From the NCBI RefSeq assembly GCF_905163445.1, contig NC_053191.1:10664001-10728000 (forward strand): a stretch of DNA of 64,000 bases, in the 5' to 3' direction. This stretch comes from Pararge aegeria (taxonomy: Eukaryota; Arthropoda; Insecta; Lepidoptera; Nymphalidae). Under the pieces are notes generated by a model. It was not told where the DNA came from. It ran no database searches and saw only the letters and a program-made list of their open reading frames with translations. Every line of letters begins with the position of its first letter. Within the stretch, counting starts at the first letter, position 1. The translations under genes and the position numbers were made by a program. This document shows, one piece after another, positions 45,831 through 58,495 of this stretch.

Positions 45831-46998
45831 GTTACGTCACAGGCATGCCGGAACAATAGCCCGCCAGCCAACTCGTAGACCGTGGACAAGGGGCAAAAGA
45901 CTGAGAATCCAAGTTTTTCTGGTGTTGTAAAGCGAATTAGAGAATTGACTTGATATTGTTCTATGGTAATCAAGAGATCAGGCTAGCAGTGTTTTTTTCA
46001 TTAGGGAATAACTTCTGCTTGGTGACAGTAAAAAGGTACATCGTTTTAGAAGAAGAAGAAACACTATTGCACGTATAACATACAGGAAAAGAAACAGTAA
46101 GGAGTATACAGTACACAATGTAGACATGCAAAGGCGGCCTTATTGCTGCAAGCAATTTCTTGCAGGCAACCTTTGTAGATAGGACTTACAGGAAGAGAAC
46201 GGGATAGTGCCAAGAGTGTTGATAGATATTCATAAATACCAAAATTTAAAGATACAAATACACATATAATTTAAATAAATATACGTAACGTTTTAGTTTT
46301 AATTGACCACTAGTTTGTTAGCTAAAAGCTCTATGATATTTTGCGTAGGTACAATTTCATACATAGATTACTTTTGTCCAGCGTTTTAAAAAAAAAAAAA
46401 AAAATAATTGTAAAACAGTGGTGCTATAGATATATTGAAAAAAAATTGGTTATTTTTTAATATTCAAAGCCCATTAAAAAACAACCTTCCTTAATCACGG
46501 TAAAAAATATTTTGATAACAATTTATTCTTTAATTTTCGTTTAGACGGCACTCTACTTTTTGTTGATCAAATCAAAAAAAAAAGAATCGATCGTCACGGT
46601 AGCTGGTTGTCACGTATATCCATTGATATTGTAAAATTAAATACAATAGTATGCACTACAAACAGAACAAAGTCTTCCTTGTGTAGGTAGGTACTTGAAC
46701 TTGATTGAAATAAACAATTAGGTTTTTTTTTTATATTTCAAAAATCTTCCTATTTGTACCGTTAAAATGTAGAGTTCAAAGATACTTGACCGCCATTTGT
46801 TTAGCTGTACACGAAAACATGTTTAATATAAATCTTTCTGGATATTCTACAAAGAGATTAATTATAAAGGACCCTTTGTTATTCATGTTTCATGATACTT
46901 CGGTTACAATTACACTTAGCCGTGTGAATAATGAATCGCATTATATTTACTGACGACGTTTGCAAAAGTACCTATTTGTTCAGTAGGGTGAAGCTCGT

Positions 46999-47045
46999 AA
47001 TGTAGTACAATTCTGTCTTCCCTGAAGATAGAATTGTACTACATT
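46999..47045. repeat. 21-bp inverted repeat with one mismatch, 5-nt loop
   Basis: Arms 46999-47019 and 47025-47045, loop CCCTG. Confidence 0.95.
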
Positions 47046-47342
47046 CCCTGTTGCCGCGTTTTGAAAGGTGGATGAGTAAATCTTATCCCTAGTCAGTGGG
47101 TATAATGGGGGGATGAAAATTGTATCTCCTACCGATGCTAATTGGTTTCTACGCAGCATTGTACTGGAGCGCTAAATCGTTTAGCTGCACGTATTTGTCG
47201 GTAGTATGGCCTAGCCATGGCCTCATCAGATAAACGGTATAAGTTGTGTTTTGTAGAGTCTAGCCACAAAGAGGAAAGCCACTCAGTTTCTGTTCGGAAC
47301 CAAGTCCTCTCAGGTCCTCTCAGGGCCATAGTCATGCGACTT

Positions 47343-47426
47343 AGTTACCAGGTGCTCCACTAACTTAGTGGAGCACCTGGTAACTTAGTCTCATGACTTA
47401 GTACTTAGTGGCACTAAGTACTAAGT
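47343..47426. repeat. Two adjacent perfect hairpins (20 bp and 14 bp arms)
   Basis: First: arms 47343-47362 and 47366-47385, loop ACT. Second: arms 47396-47409 and 47413-47426, loop GGC. Confidence 0.95.
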
Positions 47427-47744
47427 ATGTAACTTTAAGTTGAGTATAATAAATAATCAGTTGCGCATTTTTTACCATATATAACTTGCTAATATCCACT
47501 GAGTGCAGGACAAGATCAGTTATAAAATAGCGTTAATTGTTTAATTACTGGAATCTTTGTACTTATTGAACTATTTATAAATGCGCGGTGTAAATAAATA
47601 GCCAATTACAATAACTACAATAAAATATTGTTACATATATGATGTTGAGACTTTAGATACGCAGGATTGGTATTTTGTATTTAGTTCATACAGGCAAGTT
47701 TCCTCTAATATATCCGGCGTGCGTCTGTATCTTGTTATTTATAT

Positions 47745-48070
47745 TATATACTAGCGGACCCGCGCGAATTCGTTTGCGAATGAGCCGACTTAGAAAAATA
47801 TTCGTATGTAGTCGCGGACTGTTTTATAGAACTTTAAACGTTACTTTGGCGTTACGTTTACCGTTCACCCATCAGAATCTCTCAGAAAGGATATTTTTTG
47901 CAGTTTTGCCCGAGATTCCAATATAAATGAATCCTAGATAAATCTAGATCGATTTATCGCCCCCGAAACCCCCTGTATACTAAATTTCATGAAAATCGTT
48001 GGAGCCGATTCCGAGATTCCAATTACATATATATATAGGTTCAAGAATTGCTCGTTTAAAGATATAAGAT
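47745..48070 (+). repeat. Helitron/MITE-like repeat, copy 1 of a near-identical pair
   Basis: Begins ACTAGCGGACCCGCGCG and contains a 75-bp block (47951-48025) identical to 54047-54121, then CAAGAATTGCTCGTTTAAAG. Non-coding. Confidence 0.8.
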
Positions 48071-48139
48071 ATAAGAAATGAAATGAATATTTCCATATAC
48101 ATTACTATCCTATACACTTAAAACTTTATACCTATAAAC

Positions 48140-48975
48140 CTTTTGATCTCACAAACAAGGCTATCACACCACCAGAAAGAAAAACGACCAAGAGTCACTT
48201 TTAGACCTTATATTATGCAATGATGAGATCGGGTCTCAGTGTAATTAACTATAACCCTCCGATAGGGAAAAGCGTCCATATAGTAATTATGGCTACAATA
48301 CAATTATTAAACCATGGTACGAATCATACACCATCTACAAGGCGAGCTTTTAATTATGGTGACTACAGTGTAATTAACGACTACTTGCTTTCATCTGCTT
48401 CAATAGATTTGGAACATTTACTTACTAGATCAACATAAAGAATATCGAACAACAAATAATAAAATAGTAAAAATAACAAGGCAGAGTAGGATTAATTACG
48501 AATCGAAAATAGTTGAAAGTGATCATAAAGGATTTTATGCACATGTTAGAAAACAAATATCAACAAGGGTTGACGTACCACCAGCCTATATGAATCCGCA
48601 AACAAATATAATTGTAAAAAGATTAGTAGAAGTAGCCGAAACTTTTGCCAGTCAATTTGAACATGCTTACCGCTGTGAGCCTCCTGGGCTTTTACCAGAA
48701 GTGCTTACTCCAAGAGTACAGGCCCTGCTATTATGCTCCAACAGTGTAGCGCTATTGTTAATCACACAACTTTACCGATGAATTTGTCATTTGCAACGGG
48801 AAAGCTACCAAAGAATTTAAAAATACAAATTGTTACACCTATTTTCAAAAAGAAAAATTTATATGGACCAATCAGCTTGACAAGTATCTTATATAAGGCT
48901 ATGAAACAATCATAGCTGGCAATATGAGAGAATTTATATGTAAACAAACTAAGGGACTAAGACTTGCAAGTCTCA
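48140..48975 (+). mobile_element. Decayed CR1-type non-LTR retrotransposon (endonuclease end to early reverse transcriptase)
   Basis: Successive plus-strand pieces in different frames read SLLDLILCND, then NYNPPIGKSVHIVIM (endonuclease C-terminus). Next come a K/R-rich linker ending YESKIVESDHKGFYAHVRKQ, and then LSFATGKLPKNLKIQIVTPI with FKKKN and GPISLTSILYKAM, the CR1/jockey finger-palm entry motif. Stops and frameshifts are frequent; the catalytic FADD region is missing. Confidence 0.87.
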
Positions 48976-48999
48976 TATAAAGAGTACAAGTGCATAGTG

Positions 49000-49075
49000 T
49001 ATCTTGTTGCTGGTTACCATTGACAGATCACAAGAACATGAGTTCGATTCCCCAAAAAGCTCAGGTCTAATGCCA
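49000..49075 (+). repeat. tRNA-like SINE head
   Basis: GATCACAAGAACATGAGTTC followed by GATTCCCC, a B-box context without a full cloverleaf, directly after the decayed CR1-type LINE. Confidence 0.45.
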
Positions 49076-49079
49076 TGCC

Positions 49080-52000
49080 CTGAAAAAAAACCAGTTCCAT
49101 AAATAGTTTAAGACCGTATGGGAACAGCGCGGCGTAGTGGATAAATCCTCTTTTATGAGACAGGACATCAGAGCCCAGCTGTGAAGTTTCATGCTTTACA
49201 TTTTTTTCTCATGAAGCAGGGTTAAGTATGTTGGCATATTGTATTAATACATATTAACTATAAAACTTATTCAAAGCTATAAAATAATTATTTATCCTGG
49301 TCGTTAATCACTTGAAGGCGATTTGAAGCTTGTTTGAGTTGCTACGGTGCAACGATTACACGTGATATTAGTCCAACTAAAGGACTTTACCCACGATCCA
49401 GCTTGATTTATATGCTGCCAAGGTCTGCCCGGAGTAGTTGTCATACACATCAAGCGTGCACGAATGTGTAGCAAAGAAAAGAGGTAAAAAAGTAAGAATG
49501 GTTCCAACGGTGATTTTTTTATTGAATCATGAAATTTAATAAAACTTAAATATTGATTTATATATGCATATATAAAGTAATTTCTTTAAATTTTATTTGT
49601 AATGTTTGAATATGACTTATGGTATATAAGTCAAATTCAAATTCCGTTCGTTCGTTGCTCCTAAGTGTAAAAGGGATTTTAATTTAGATTGCGCCATAAA
49701 GTAATTTTAGTATTAATTTACCCACACGGAACACTACTTCATCGCTTACGTATGTAACTCCTACTAAACATAGTAATAACACGGCAAATTGCTGGACATC
49801 CAGAAAATCCACAAAACAGTGCAATTAATAGTAGCGTTAGGAATATTTTTGATCAGTTTGCTTGTATCATCGTTTATGACCTTGACGGAACGAACAGAAA
49901 ATTGGAATTGGATGGTAAGTAACGTGCTTTAGTGAATAACTGAATACCTGCTTTACTGTTTTGTTATGTTTACAGGTAGGCGTATGTACTATTTCAATGC
50001 TATGGAAATGTTGTGTACCCTGAAGAATCATAAATTTATGTATAAATAAAAATAAAAAAAAATAAAAAATTGCGAATAGGACCTATTGATAAAGGCAAGC
50101 AGACTGTCTTCTACCCAACCAACAAACTTTACCAAATTACATACGATTTCCCAACATAGGTATATACTTACATTTTTAATATAACTTCTAGAATTACACA
50201 TGCGAATATACGTTTTTTGCGTTTATGTTCTTGTTGATTGTTCACGGACGGATAAAATCAAATGTTACGTTTTAAATGCACGCACGGCTTGGCTGCTCAA
50301 CCGATCTTGACGCATTTCTCTTTAGTCCAGAAAAATAATTGAAGGAAAGTCAAAGTTACGCGGACCAAGTCACCAAGTACCAGCTTACATACATTCATCG
50401 CGAAATTTGCATGAAGGCGACCGGAGTCCGCCGTGCACCGCTAAGCAAACCAGAATAGATAACTACTGAATAGGGGAGCAGGTAATTATTAGCCCTTAGC
50501 GCCTCCATAACTTCGACCCATCTAATGATCACGAACACGCAACTAGAATTTAAAAAACCTTCTTCAAAAAACATAATAATATGTCTATCTCTTTCACTCA
50601 CTTAGCATTACCGTAAGAATTTTGTTATTTACCCATCAACACTCATTCCTCATCATCTCAGACCTTGGAATTTATCTATGGATGCCCATGGACATAATTT
50701 AGGTTTGAACTGTTTTACTTATAACTTCTTACGGGTTTTACTATCGTTCCAAGAATTCCGTCTACTGGTATTATTAAGAAAACGGAAACATACTTCGTAC
50801 TTTCTAAGCGCATAGCTTTTTCTCAATTTTGATGCAAAAATATATTGAACATACCTATTATTTAAATTACCTATGCCTCGTAATTTTATCCTATCGTCCT
50901 TAGTTTTGAAATACGCTTTTCTTAATGGATTTTTTTTTTTTTCAATTTTGTTCCTTAGCTACAGTCTTTCAAACATATAAACTATGTAGTTGCATAATAA
51001 TTATATAGGTAGGTTCAACTGGAAACCTCAACAAACAGTATTCTACAATAAAACGATCGCTCTAGTTGATGACAATGAATTTAGAATCCCAAGGTAAGGC
51101 GTGGCAAGGAAAAACTTTACAATTTCTGTTCCCAGAAAAAGTGTATGAGGGTTTGAATAAATTTCTTCGCCACTAGATCTAATTAAACACGATGAACGCC
51201 AACTGAAACCTTCAAGGTTTGCAAGACCAACTCCTAAGTTAGTAGTGGACGCGCGGCACAACTTATTGCACGCGCCAACAACCTAGTAGATACTTTTAAG
51301 TATTTTAGAGGTTGTATTGTTTTATACAGGACAATTTATAAACTAAGTTGTCCGCTTACTCGATCGAAGTTCGAATTTATCGAAGTCGAGAGCAACGTTT
51401 TTAAATTCCGCGCGTTTTTTTTTAATTTGGCGGTATTTAGTTGTGTTGCTAGAGTTGGTGATTTTATTGTGACTTGCAATCTAAGGGTAAGTTTCTGTTT
51501 TTTATTTATTTTATGATCTAAGTATATTCATTAATATGTAATAATAGTACATAGTTTTAGAATATAGGAATAACCAATTAAGGAAGTTCTGAATACGATG
51601 TGCACGTTTTATATCATTTGTGTGTTTTGTTTTAAGTTAATTTTTTTTAACGCAAATTGGAATAGGCTATTAAAAAAACACAAAACTGACTTAGACGCGT
51701 TCTGTAGATTCTATTTAAAAGTAAACTGGACACAACGGATTCGCGGGATTTGTGGAGATCCTTGGCAATCTTCATCCAGATAATTCCAAATTTAAATGAG
51801 ATTATCTGGATAGTAAATTCTCTTAAATTAAAAAAAAAAATCCGTATCAGTTAAGATTTATCGGAGATCAAAAAAATCACAAGTCAATCTTATATTGAAA
51901 TTAATATTTCTCATTTACTATTAATAGCATATTAATTGTTTTACTATACGAAAGCATAAGTAAAGCCAAGTAACGTAGCAACACAGTCTAATAAAGCGAC

Positions 52001-52190
52001 GGAATTAATTAAACTGTGATGGATTGACTAAATCAAAGGTTAATTTTTTATCGCGCAGACCCTTGTCATGTTGATAGGTTTCGGATAGACGGGTGCTTAA
52101 CTAATCTTGATTTTAAGCAAAATGATCACCGTACTATTGCTACGAGGATAGGTTGCTAGAGGTATGCCTACTTTGTTTTTAAAAATATGC
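49080..52190. other. Intergenic DNA, no gene recognised
   Basis: AT-rich with short ORFs. A CG-containing stretch at 51340-51480 ending in GGTAAGT is discussed in findings as a possible non-coding first exon. An 11-bp inverted repeat lies at 51774-51811. Confidence 0.5.
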
Positions 52191-52194
52191 AATT

Positions 52195-52345
52195 CCAAAT
52201 TTCTTTATTCACGTCGGCCTAATCACAGGTAATTATGAAGCGTTCATATATCTTGTTTCAATTATTGTGAGGTGATCGTAATAACTACATTCGTTTATTT
52301 AAAGCTAGCAGGGTTCCAAACGCGCCTAAGAAGACCCCAGCAAAC
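52195..52345 (-). repeat. LINE 3'-UTR-like repeat H, second copy
   Basis: Shares AGCAGGGTTCCAAACGCGCC, AAGAAGACCCCAGCAAAC and a TTTCTTTATTCACGTCGGCC start with 61450-61665. Confidence 0.65.
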
Positions 52346-52615
52346 AGCCGAGTTTTTTTTTTTCTATCACCATTCAACACAATAGACGTTAGGCAAACCA
52401 TGCCATGCAAAATTAGTCATGACGAGCTTAAATCAACCGTGTCGTTAATTTTAATCTAATGAAAATGATTTAAACCACTCCTTGGAGGTAGATATATACC
52501 AGTCTAAGTAGCATCGGACTAGATCCCATTTTTCAGTGCAGGATCCATGCATCCATCATATGAAATATAAAACATAACACTTCTTTAACAAGAACTGTTT
52601 ATTTTTAAATCACGA

Positions 52616-52691
52616 AATTTACGATTTCAATTTAATCAATTAAATTATAAGAAATCAACTGATTTCTTATAATTTAATTGAAATCGTAAAT
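52616..52691. repeat. 21-bp perfect hairpin with extended outer arms
   Basis: Inner arms 52637-52657 and 52660-52680, loop AC. The outer ATTTACGATTTCAATT is mirrored on the right apart from a 9-bp indel. Confidence 0.92.
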
Positions 52692-53971
52692 AAAAACCTT
52701 TTAGGATATCACTTCATTCAACTGTAATTATTTTTTACGTTACAAATTGTAGTTTATTACGATTTAAATCATAGAGAAATAGAAAGATGTGAGGGATAAT
52801 CCCCGATGGTTGCACACACGGGTTTCATAAATGCAACCTGACTAAATGTTTGGGTGGGTTGGTCTTTAAAGTTGTAGACTGGCTCCAATATGCATGCTCA
52901 TTTGGACGCATTATTTTAAAATAAATCTGCTTTTAGCGGCGTCATGAAAATCAGATGAGAGTAAATTTTTCTGAATAGGAAGTTTTAGTTTCCAACGAGA
53001 ATTATTAAATTATGATTATTTTATTGATAAAGTTTGATTTTTTAAGTTTACATCTTTAATATTAACGAATATCGTCGATTATTTAGCTTAGTTCAATTTT
53101 TTTATAAATGATTTAATACTTAATTAAAGCATTTTTGATTAAAGCCGAATAAGTATATACATTTACGTGCGTAAATTAGGTACACAGACGAGTTTTTTTT
53201 CATATTTTGTTTACTACAAGCACTATAACAATATATATATACCCCTTGAACGAAACCTCACCTTGTGGTAAATTATTATGTATTCTAAGATAGAACGGGC
53301 TAACCTGTTCGGGATATGGCAGTTGTACCCATGCTCGTAACTCGCAATAAGTTTTCACGAACATATCCTCCAAACAGATCAGATCAAAGAAAGTTTATTT
53401 TTTAATTCCCGCTAGGAGGAGTCTTTTGCCCAGCTGTGGGGTGGTAAAAGACGGGGGTTATGATAATATATCATTAATATTGCTTTAATGAAAATAGAAT
53501 ACCGTTGTTCTAAATCAAGTTATTAGATAGGTATAACAATTTTAAATAACTACTTTATATGCATCAAGACCTTGGTAAATATAACGTTAGCTTAAATAGA
53601 ATAATTAAATAGAACGTAACGTGATTCTACAAAAATAAATTAAATATAGTTACAATTATATATTACTCTGACAAACAGACATACACACACACACACTCAC
53701 ATCAAACTTTTTGTCGTTTGATGTGACGTTTTTGCATCGTGGCTTAAAAATAAAGTGTCTCGAAATAACAAGTAATTTTTGTAATTTTATCAATCATTTT
53801 AGTATGTTTGTTGCGGCTTATCTCCGAAACGGCTGGACCTTCTTTGACGGAACAGGAAAAAAAGAAGAAGTCTTTATTGTTGAACATACAAATAAAAAGC
53901 TCGGTTAACAAAACAAACGATGATAAACAGATCAGGATATTTTTCATATGGTACATTTCCAGTATAATTAA

Positions 53972-54297
53972 TACTAGCTGACCCGTGCAACTTCGTCTGC
54001 ACCAAATCGGTTATTACCGGAAAACACGAATAAAATGACATAAAATGATTTATCGCCCCCGAAACCCCCTGTATACTAAATTTCATGAAAATCGTTGGAG
54101 CCGATTCCGAGATTCCAATTATATATATACAAGAATTGCTCGTTTAAAGATATAAGAAAGATAAAATAAACAAAGGGGTGAAATGAGGTTTGACATAATA
54201 CCCAAAAAATCGAAACCGTTTTTATTTTACTAGCGTGAGTTGAAGGACAAACGCACAAACATATACACTTTCGCATTTATAATATCAGCAAGGATTG
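53972..54297 (+). repeat. Helitron/MITE-like repeat, near-complete copy
   Basis: Begins ACTAGCTGACCCGTGCAACT and ends CGCATTTATAATATCAGCA, the usual borders of this lepidopteran family. Contains the 75-bp block shared with 47951-48025. Confidence 0.8.
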
Positions 54298-54299
54298 TT

Positions 54300-55710
54300 T
54301 TTAAACTACGGCGTAAATAAAACAGCAGCCATCTTTCTACAAAACACCTACTAAGTATAATATGAATAGGTAATCTAAGCACCGGAACTACAACCGAACT
54401 ACACCTAAATGACAATAGTAGGAAGTAGTCACAATGATTCGTGCGAATAGATTTTCTACTACTGAGAACCATGAAAGAATTGCTAATCGACTAAAAGCTA
54501 CAAAGATCTGTCATCGAACGAATAGTTTTTAATTAGTGGCACCCACACCTGTAGGGGCCTGAGCTAATAAGTAAAAATGGATAACAATATTTTGCAAAAG
54601 GGGATGAGCAGAAATAACAAATTCACACCAACAGAACCACTAAAAATCTATATTCAAGTATATTTTTTTTTTCTTGCTGTTTTTAACTAATTATGTTCCC
54701 TATTCTTTTCTTTCACACCACTTATTACGTTACTGCTTGCTCTGTTCAATGCTTTTAAAATTTTCTAAAATTGTAAATTAACTGTACTTTTTCGGCAATG
54801 TTTAGTCTTTGTTATAAGATTGTTATTATATATGTATTAAGTTACTTCCTACATGGAAGTAAGAAGTGACTGTTTTTGCCAAAAAAAAAACGACTTCGAT
54901 TTTCTTTTTGTATTGTAGTTACTTCTGTCTTCACTTTGATAGTCTTTAGCCGGTATACTGTAGATTCCTACCATACTGTTGTCATAGTACAATATATTTT
55001 TTGAACTATTACTACAATATTTTATTTAATATGCTACATAATATCTTTTCTTTTTCTATTGATATTTGGTCTGGACTACACGTTTGTCGGTTCAGCTAAT
55101 AAAAGAGCAGGCTGTACGCGAAGCGTCTTATGAGAGAGATTTTTTGTCCAGCGGTGAGCAAAATAGATCTACGCGTTGAATTTGAATGAATGAACAGAAG
55201 GTCCATAAAGTGTAACTTTTAAAAATACCTCTATTTTCTTGTTAAATACGAAGAATTGAATAACAGGTATCCCATGTACCTGCTTCATTCAATACATTAC
55301 ATTAGAAAACTAAATTATAGATGAACATTATATTTTCATGGAATAATGCATTAAAAGGAGCTACCTGTAAATATAATTTTCTTTTTTGTGCTCCTTTAAA
55401 TACTAATTTCAATAACTAATTATCTAATATCCTAATTAAAAATAGCATTTATTTTGATAAAACTCTACATGAACCAAAATTTAAATTTTGGTATCGAAAT
55501 TAAAATTCCTAATTCAAAATTAATTTATTTCATGTAGTCTTACACTACCAGCACTTTCGAAACCTCAAGTCTGTTTATTTGTACAACACCAACAAGTTAC
55601 AAGTTAACTTTACTTATTCTATCTTGAGAGAGATAAAAGGAGTTTCAGCTGCTTCCAAGCAACCTAAAACAGTCTATATGCAGTATATAGACCTTAGACA
55701 CATAAAAGCT
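54300..55710. other. Intergenic DNA, no gene recognised
   Basis: AT-rich. Contains a perfect 20-bp palindrome at 55473-55492, AACCAAAATTT-type, flanked by CTACATGAA / TTCATGTAG. No coding signal. Confidence 0.55.
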
Positions 55711-55711
55711 G

Positions 55712-55978
55712 TGATGATATAGGATAAGGCTTTTGCTTCGCTTTCGAGGACTGGGTTCGATCCCCGCCACGCACCTCTAACTTTTCGAAGTTATGTGCGT
55801 TTTAAGCAATAACGTTGTATAAAAACATCTTAGAGAAAAATGTATGCCTGAGAGCTTCAAAATGTTCTCATAGGATTGTGAAGTCTACCAATCTACACTT
55901 GACCAGCGTGGCCTTCTCATTCTGAGAGGAGGCCCGTGTCCCGTAGTGGGTCGGTAATGGGTTTACGTTTGCATTGGT
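55712..55978 (+). repeat. SINE-1 copy
   Basis: B box GGGTTCGATCCCCGCCACG, AAGTTATGTGCGTTTTAAGC, AATGTTCTCATAGGATTGTG, GACCAGCGTGGCC and CCCGTAGTGGGTCGGTAATG. Near full length. Confidence 0.87.
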
Positions 55979-55979
55979 A

Positions 55980-57570
55980 GGTCCAGAATTATTTAAGAAA
56001 ACATATTATTATAAAAGCACAACTACAATCACACATGGTTCCTGTAGGTACATTTCGCAGACGACGAGCAAATTGCACTTATCATTATTATACTATATTA
56101 TACTAACTATTCTGTATTATTTAAATATTTCGTAAATTTCCTCCAATGTCTGACTACTTATCTAGTTTAAATAATTATAACTACTTAAAATTTCATAAAG
56201 TAAAAGTATTTGGGTTGGTTAACAGAAATTGGTTGGCTTAAAGTACAATTTGCAAAAAGTGCCAAAAGACTTAGAGTGACAACACTTGTAACTGTAAAAT
56301 TGCTTTTAAAACAATGATAATTAATCATTTAAGTTGTGTAATTAATTTAATACCAAAATTTAATTTAATATAATCTGAATTCTCGATAACCGCAGGTAAA
56401 ATATCCTACAGTTTTCTTTTAAAATATTGATAACTAACAATTAAAGTTTATAAGAAAGATGAAATTTGAGCACAATACTATATTACTGTCCATATCGCGA
56501 AAATACATTGAACTGAAGAAATGGTTAAACTAACATAGATATGAGTGAAACTAAATATCTTGTTTTCCAGGCTAGTATTATTAGTTTGTCGTAAGTCTTA
56601 AAAATACCATAATTTGGTAGGCAAGAGCAATTAGCCTTGAAATATATAAACAAACCGAAGCCATAAGGTTAGTTTCACCAATAATTATATTAAATTTAAA
56701 AGAACCCTCAACTAAAATGAGTAAACAGGACATAGCTGCGCATAAATATTATAAGGACCTACTAAACTACCTTATCTAACACAAATTACTATATGCTTAA
56801 CAATAAAACGTTTAATGAAAACCTTGATATCCCATAATATGAAATTATTTACCTACACCTACTTTAGGAAGTAAGTATATTATGTATTTTTTTTAATAGT
56901 ACTACCTGTAATTTTAACAATGCACCTTAAATATCAACATCGTTAGCCTATAAGTTTCTCTCTGGCCACTCTAGGCCTCTTGAGGAGAGAGAGTTCTACA
57001 GCATGAACCGATCAGCCGCTACAATACGAGCTGGTGGGATTAATTAACAATTTTAAAATGTTGTGTCCCGATACGAATCGATTGCATATACACATAACTG
57101 ACCTCTAATAAATAATTTCTAAACAGTCTACCTCGTATAAAATATGTTCAAAGGATACAGAAGCAAACACCATTACTTTTCTTGTAGCTGGCTGTATTTA
57201 AAAATCATAAAATATAAATAAATTATATCAGGCTGAATGACGCGCACCCTTTGCTCCAGTGGAGGGAAAAAACCAATGAGCGTAGTCATGTGTACAAAGA
57301 CCTTGGCTGTTAAAAAATAATAGAGGTGGTGTTTTTTTTCAATGAATTCTGGACGAGAGTTTTTTACCTTTTAAATTGTCAGGCGATGATTGTGCTATAT
57401 ATATAACATGCGAAGTGGTTTTATTCCAAGAATAGTATCCAGTTTTTTTGTCGTAATATTGTTTACAGTAGTGGATATACCTACACCTACTGGCGTGTAC
57501 TAAGTTTTCGATCTTTGTCAGCATTAATGCGCAGATTAAATGTCCCTGTTTAATATACGAGTAAGTAATA
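55980..57570. other. Intergenic DNA, no gene recognised
   Basis: AT-rich; nothing beyond low-complexity sequence seen. Confidence 0.5.
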
Positions 57571-57574
57571 AATA

Positions 57575-57815
57575 ACACTAGTGATAGCCTAGTGGTTATG
57601 ACTTCGGCATCACTTTCTTTGGAACCGAATCAATTTTAGCCATTAAATAGCACGGGTTTAAACGGTGAAGGAAAGCATCGTGAGAAAACCTGATGATGAT
57701 CTCACATGAATGATGTCCATCGATCTGCACTAGGCCAGCGTGGTTACTCTTGGCTAAAACCCTTCTCATCCTGTGAGAATACTGGAGTGGGCCGGCAATG
57801 GATTGATAATGATGC
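57575..57815 (+). repeat. SINE-1 copy
   Basis: A box GATAGCCTAGTGGTTATGAC, then ATCGTGAGAAAACCTGATG, TAGGCCAGCGTGG and TGGGCCGGCAATGGATTGA. The B-box region is decayed. Confidence 0.82.
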
Positions 57816-58324
57816 TTATGTTAATAAACCCTTAGAGAATGTAGGCTGTGTGAGTAGTGTGTTAGTTTGCGTGTATGAAGTGCAATAATTTTTGTTACAA
57901 CATTAAAATTTATGTCCACTACATTATACTATAAAATTGCAGTGGTCTGAGGCTAGAAGCGTGTCTGTTATTTCCAGTCTATTGATATTCCATTACTGGA
58001 CACATGCCTGCTTTTTCATAAGAGAGAGATATATGGAGGATAGGCAAGAGCTTTGACGCTGTTCAAATAAGTAATTCCTACTTAAAAGTAGGTATGGTTA
58101 TAACTTCTATTGGAGAAGTATATATTTTACAAGACGTGCTTGCTTTTACCCTCTTTATGCTTGGCTGAACAACTCCTAATGCGCACGCCATTGTCTACTC
58201 GTACTAACTGTATTTACCTGCGGAACATTTGGATAGAATAATAAATATTCAGCTCTAAACAAATCTCTTGCCGAAACTAAAATCGACGAGTTTCTTTAAT
58301 AGTGATAATTAACTAAGCAGATGC

Positions 58325-58495
58325 CCTACCTGGGCCGGGAAGTGGGTTAGGCAAAAACCGTCGCCTATAAACCAAGCAAAGTTTCGCAAGGCATGCAAGA
58401 AACACTTGCTACAATATGCCCTGTCCATCAAACTGAGTCATAGGTGTTAAGCCACCTGTACGTGTAATTACCACGTAAGACGAGAGAACACTTCA
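58325..58495 (+). repeat. Dispersed repeat A fragment
   Basis: Contains AACCGTCGCCTATAAACCAA, CTTGCTACAATATGCCC and CATAGGTGTTAAGCCACCTG. Confidence 0.75.

Noticed and set aside
50395..50601. 68-codon minus ORF ending PVAFMQISR
   Set aside because: Looks somewhat protein-like, but no family was recognised, splice sites are unclear and it may be part of an unknown repeat; not called as a gene.
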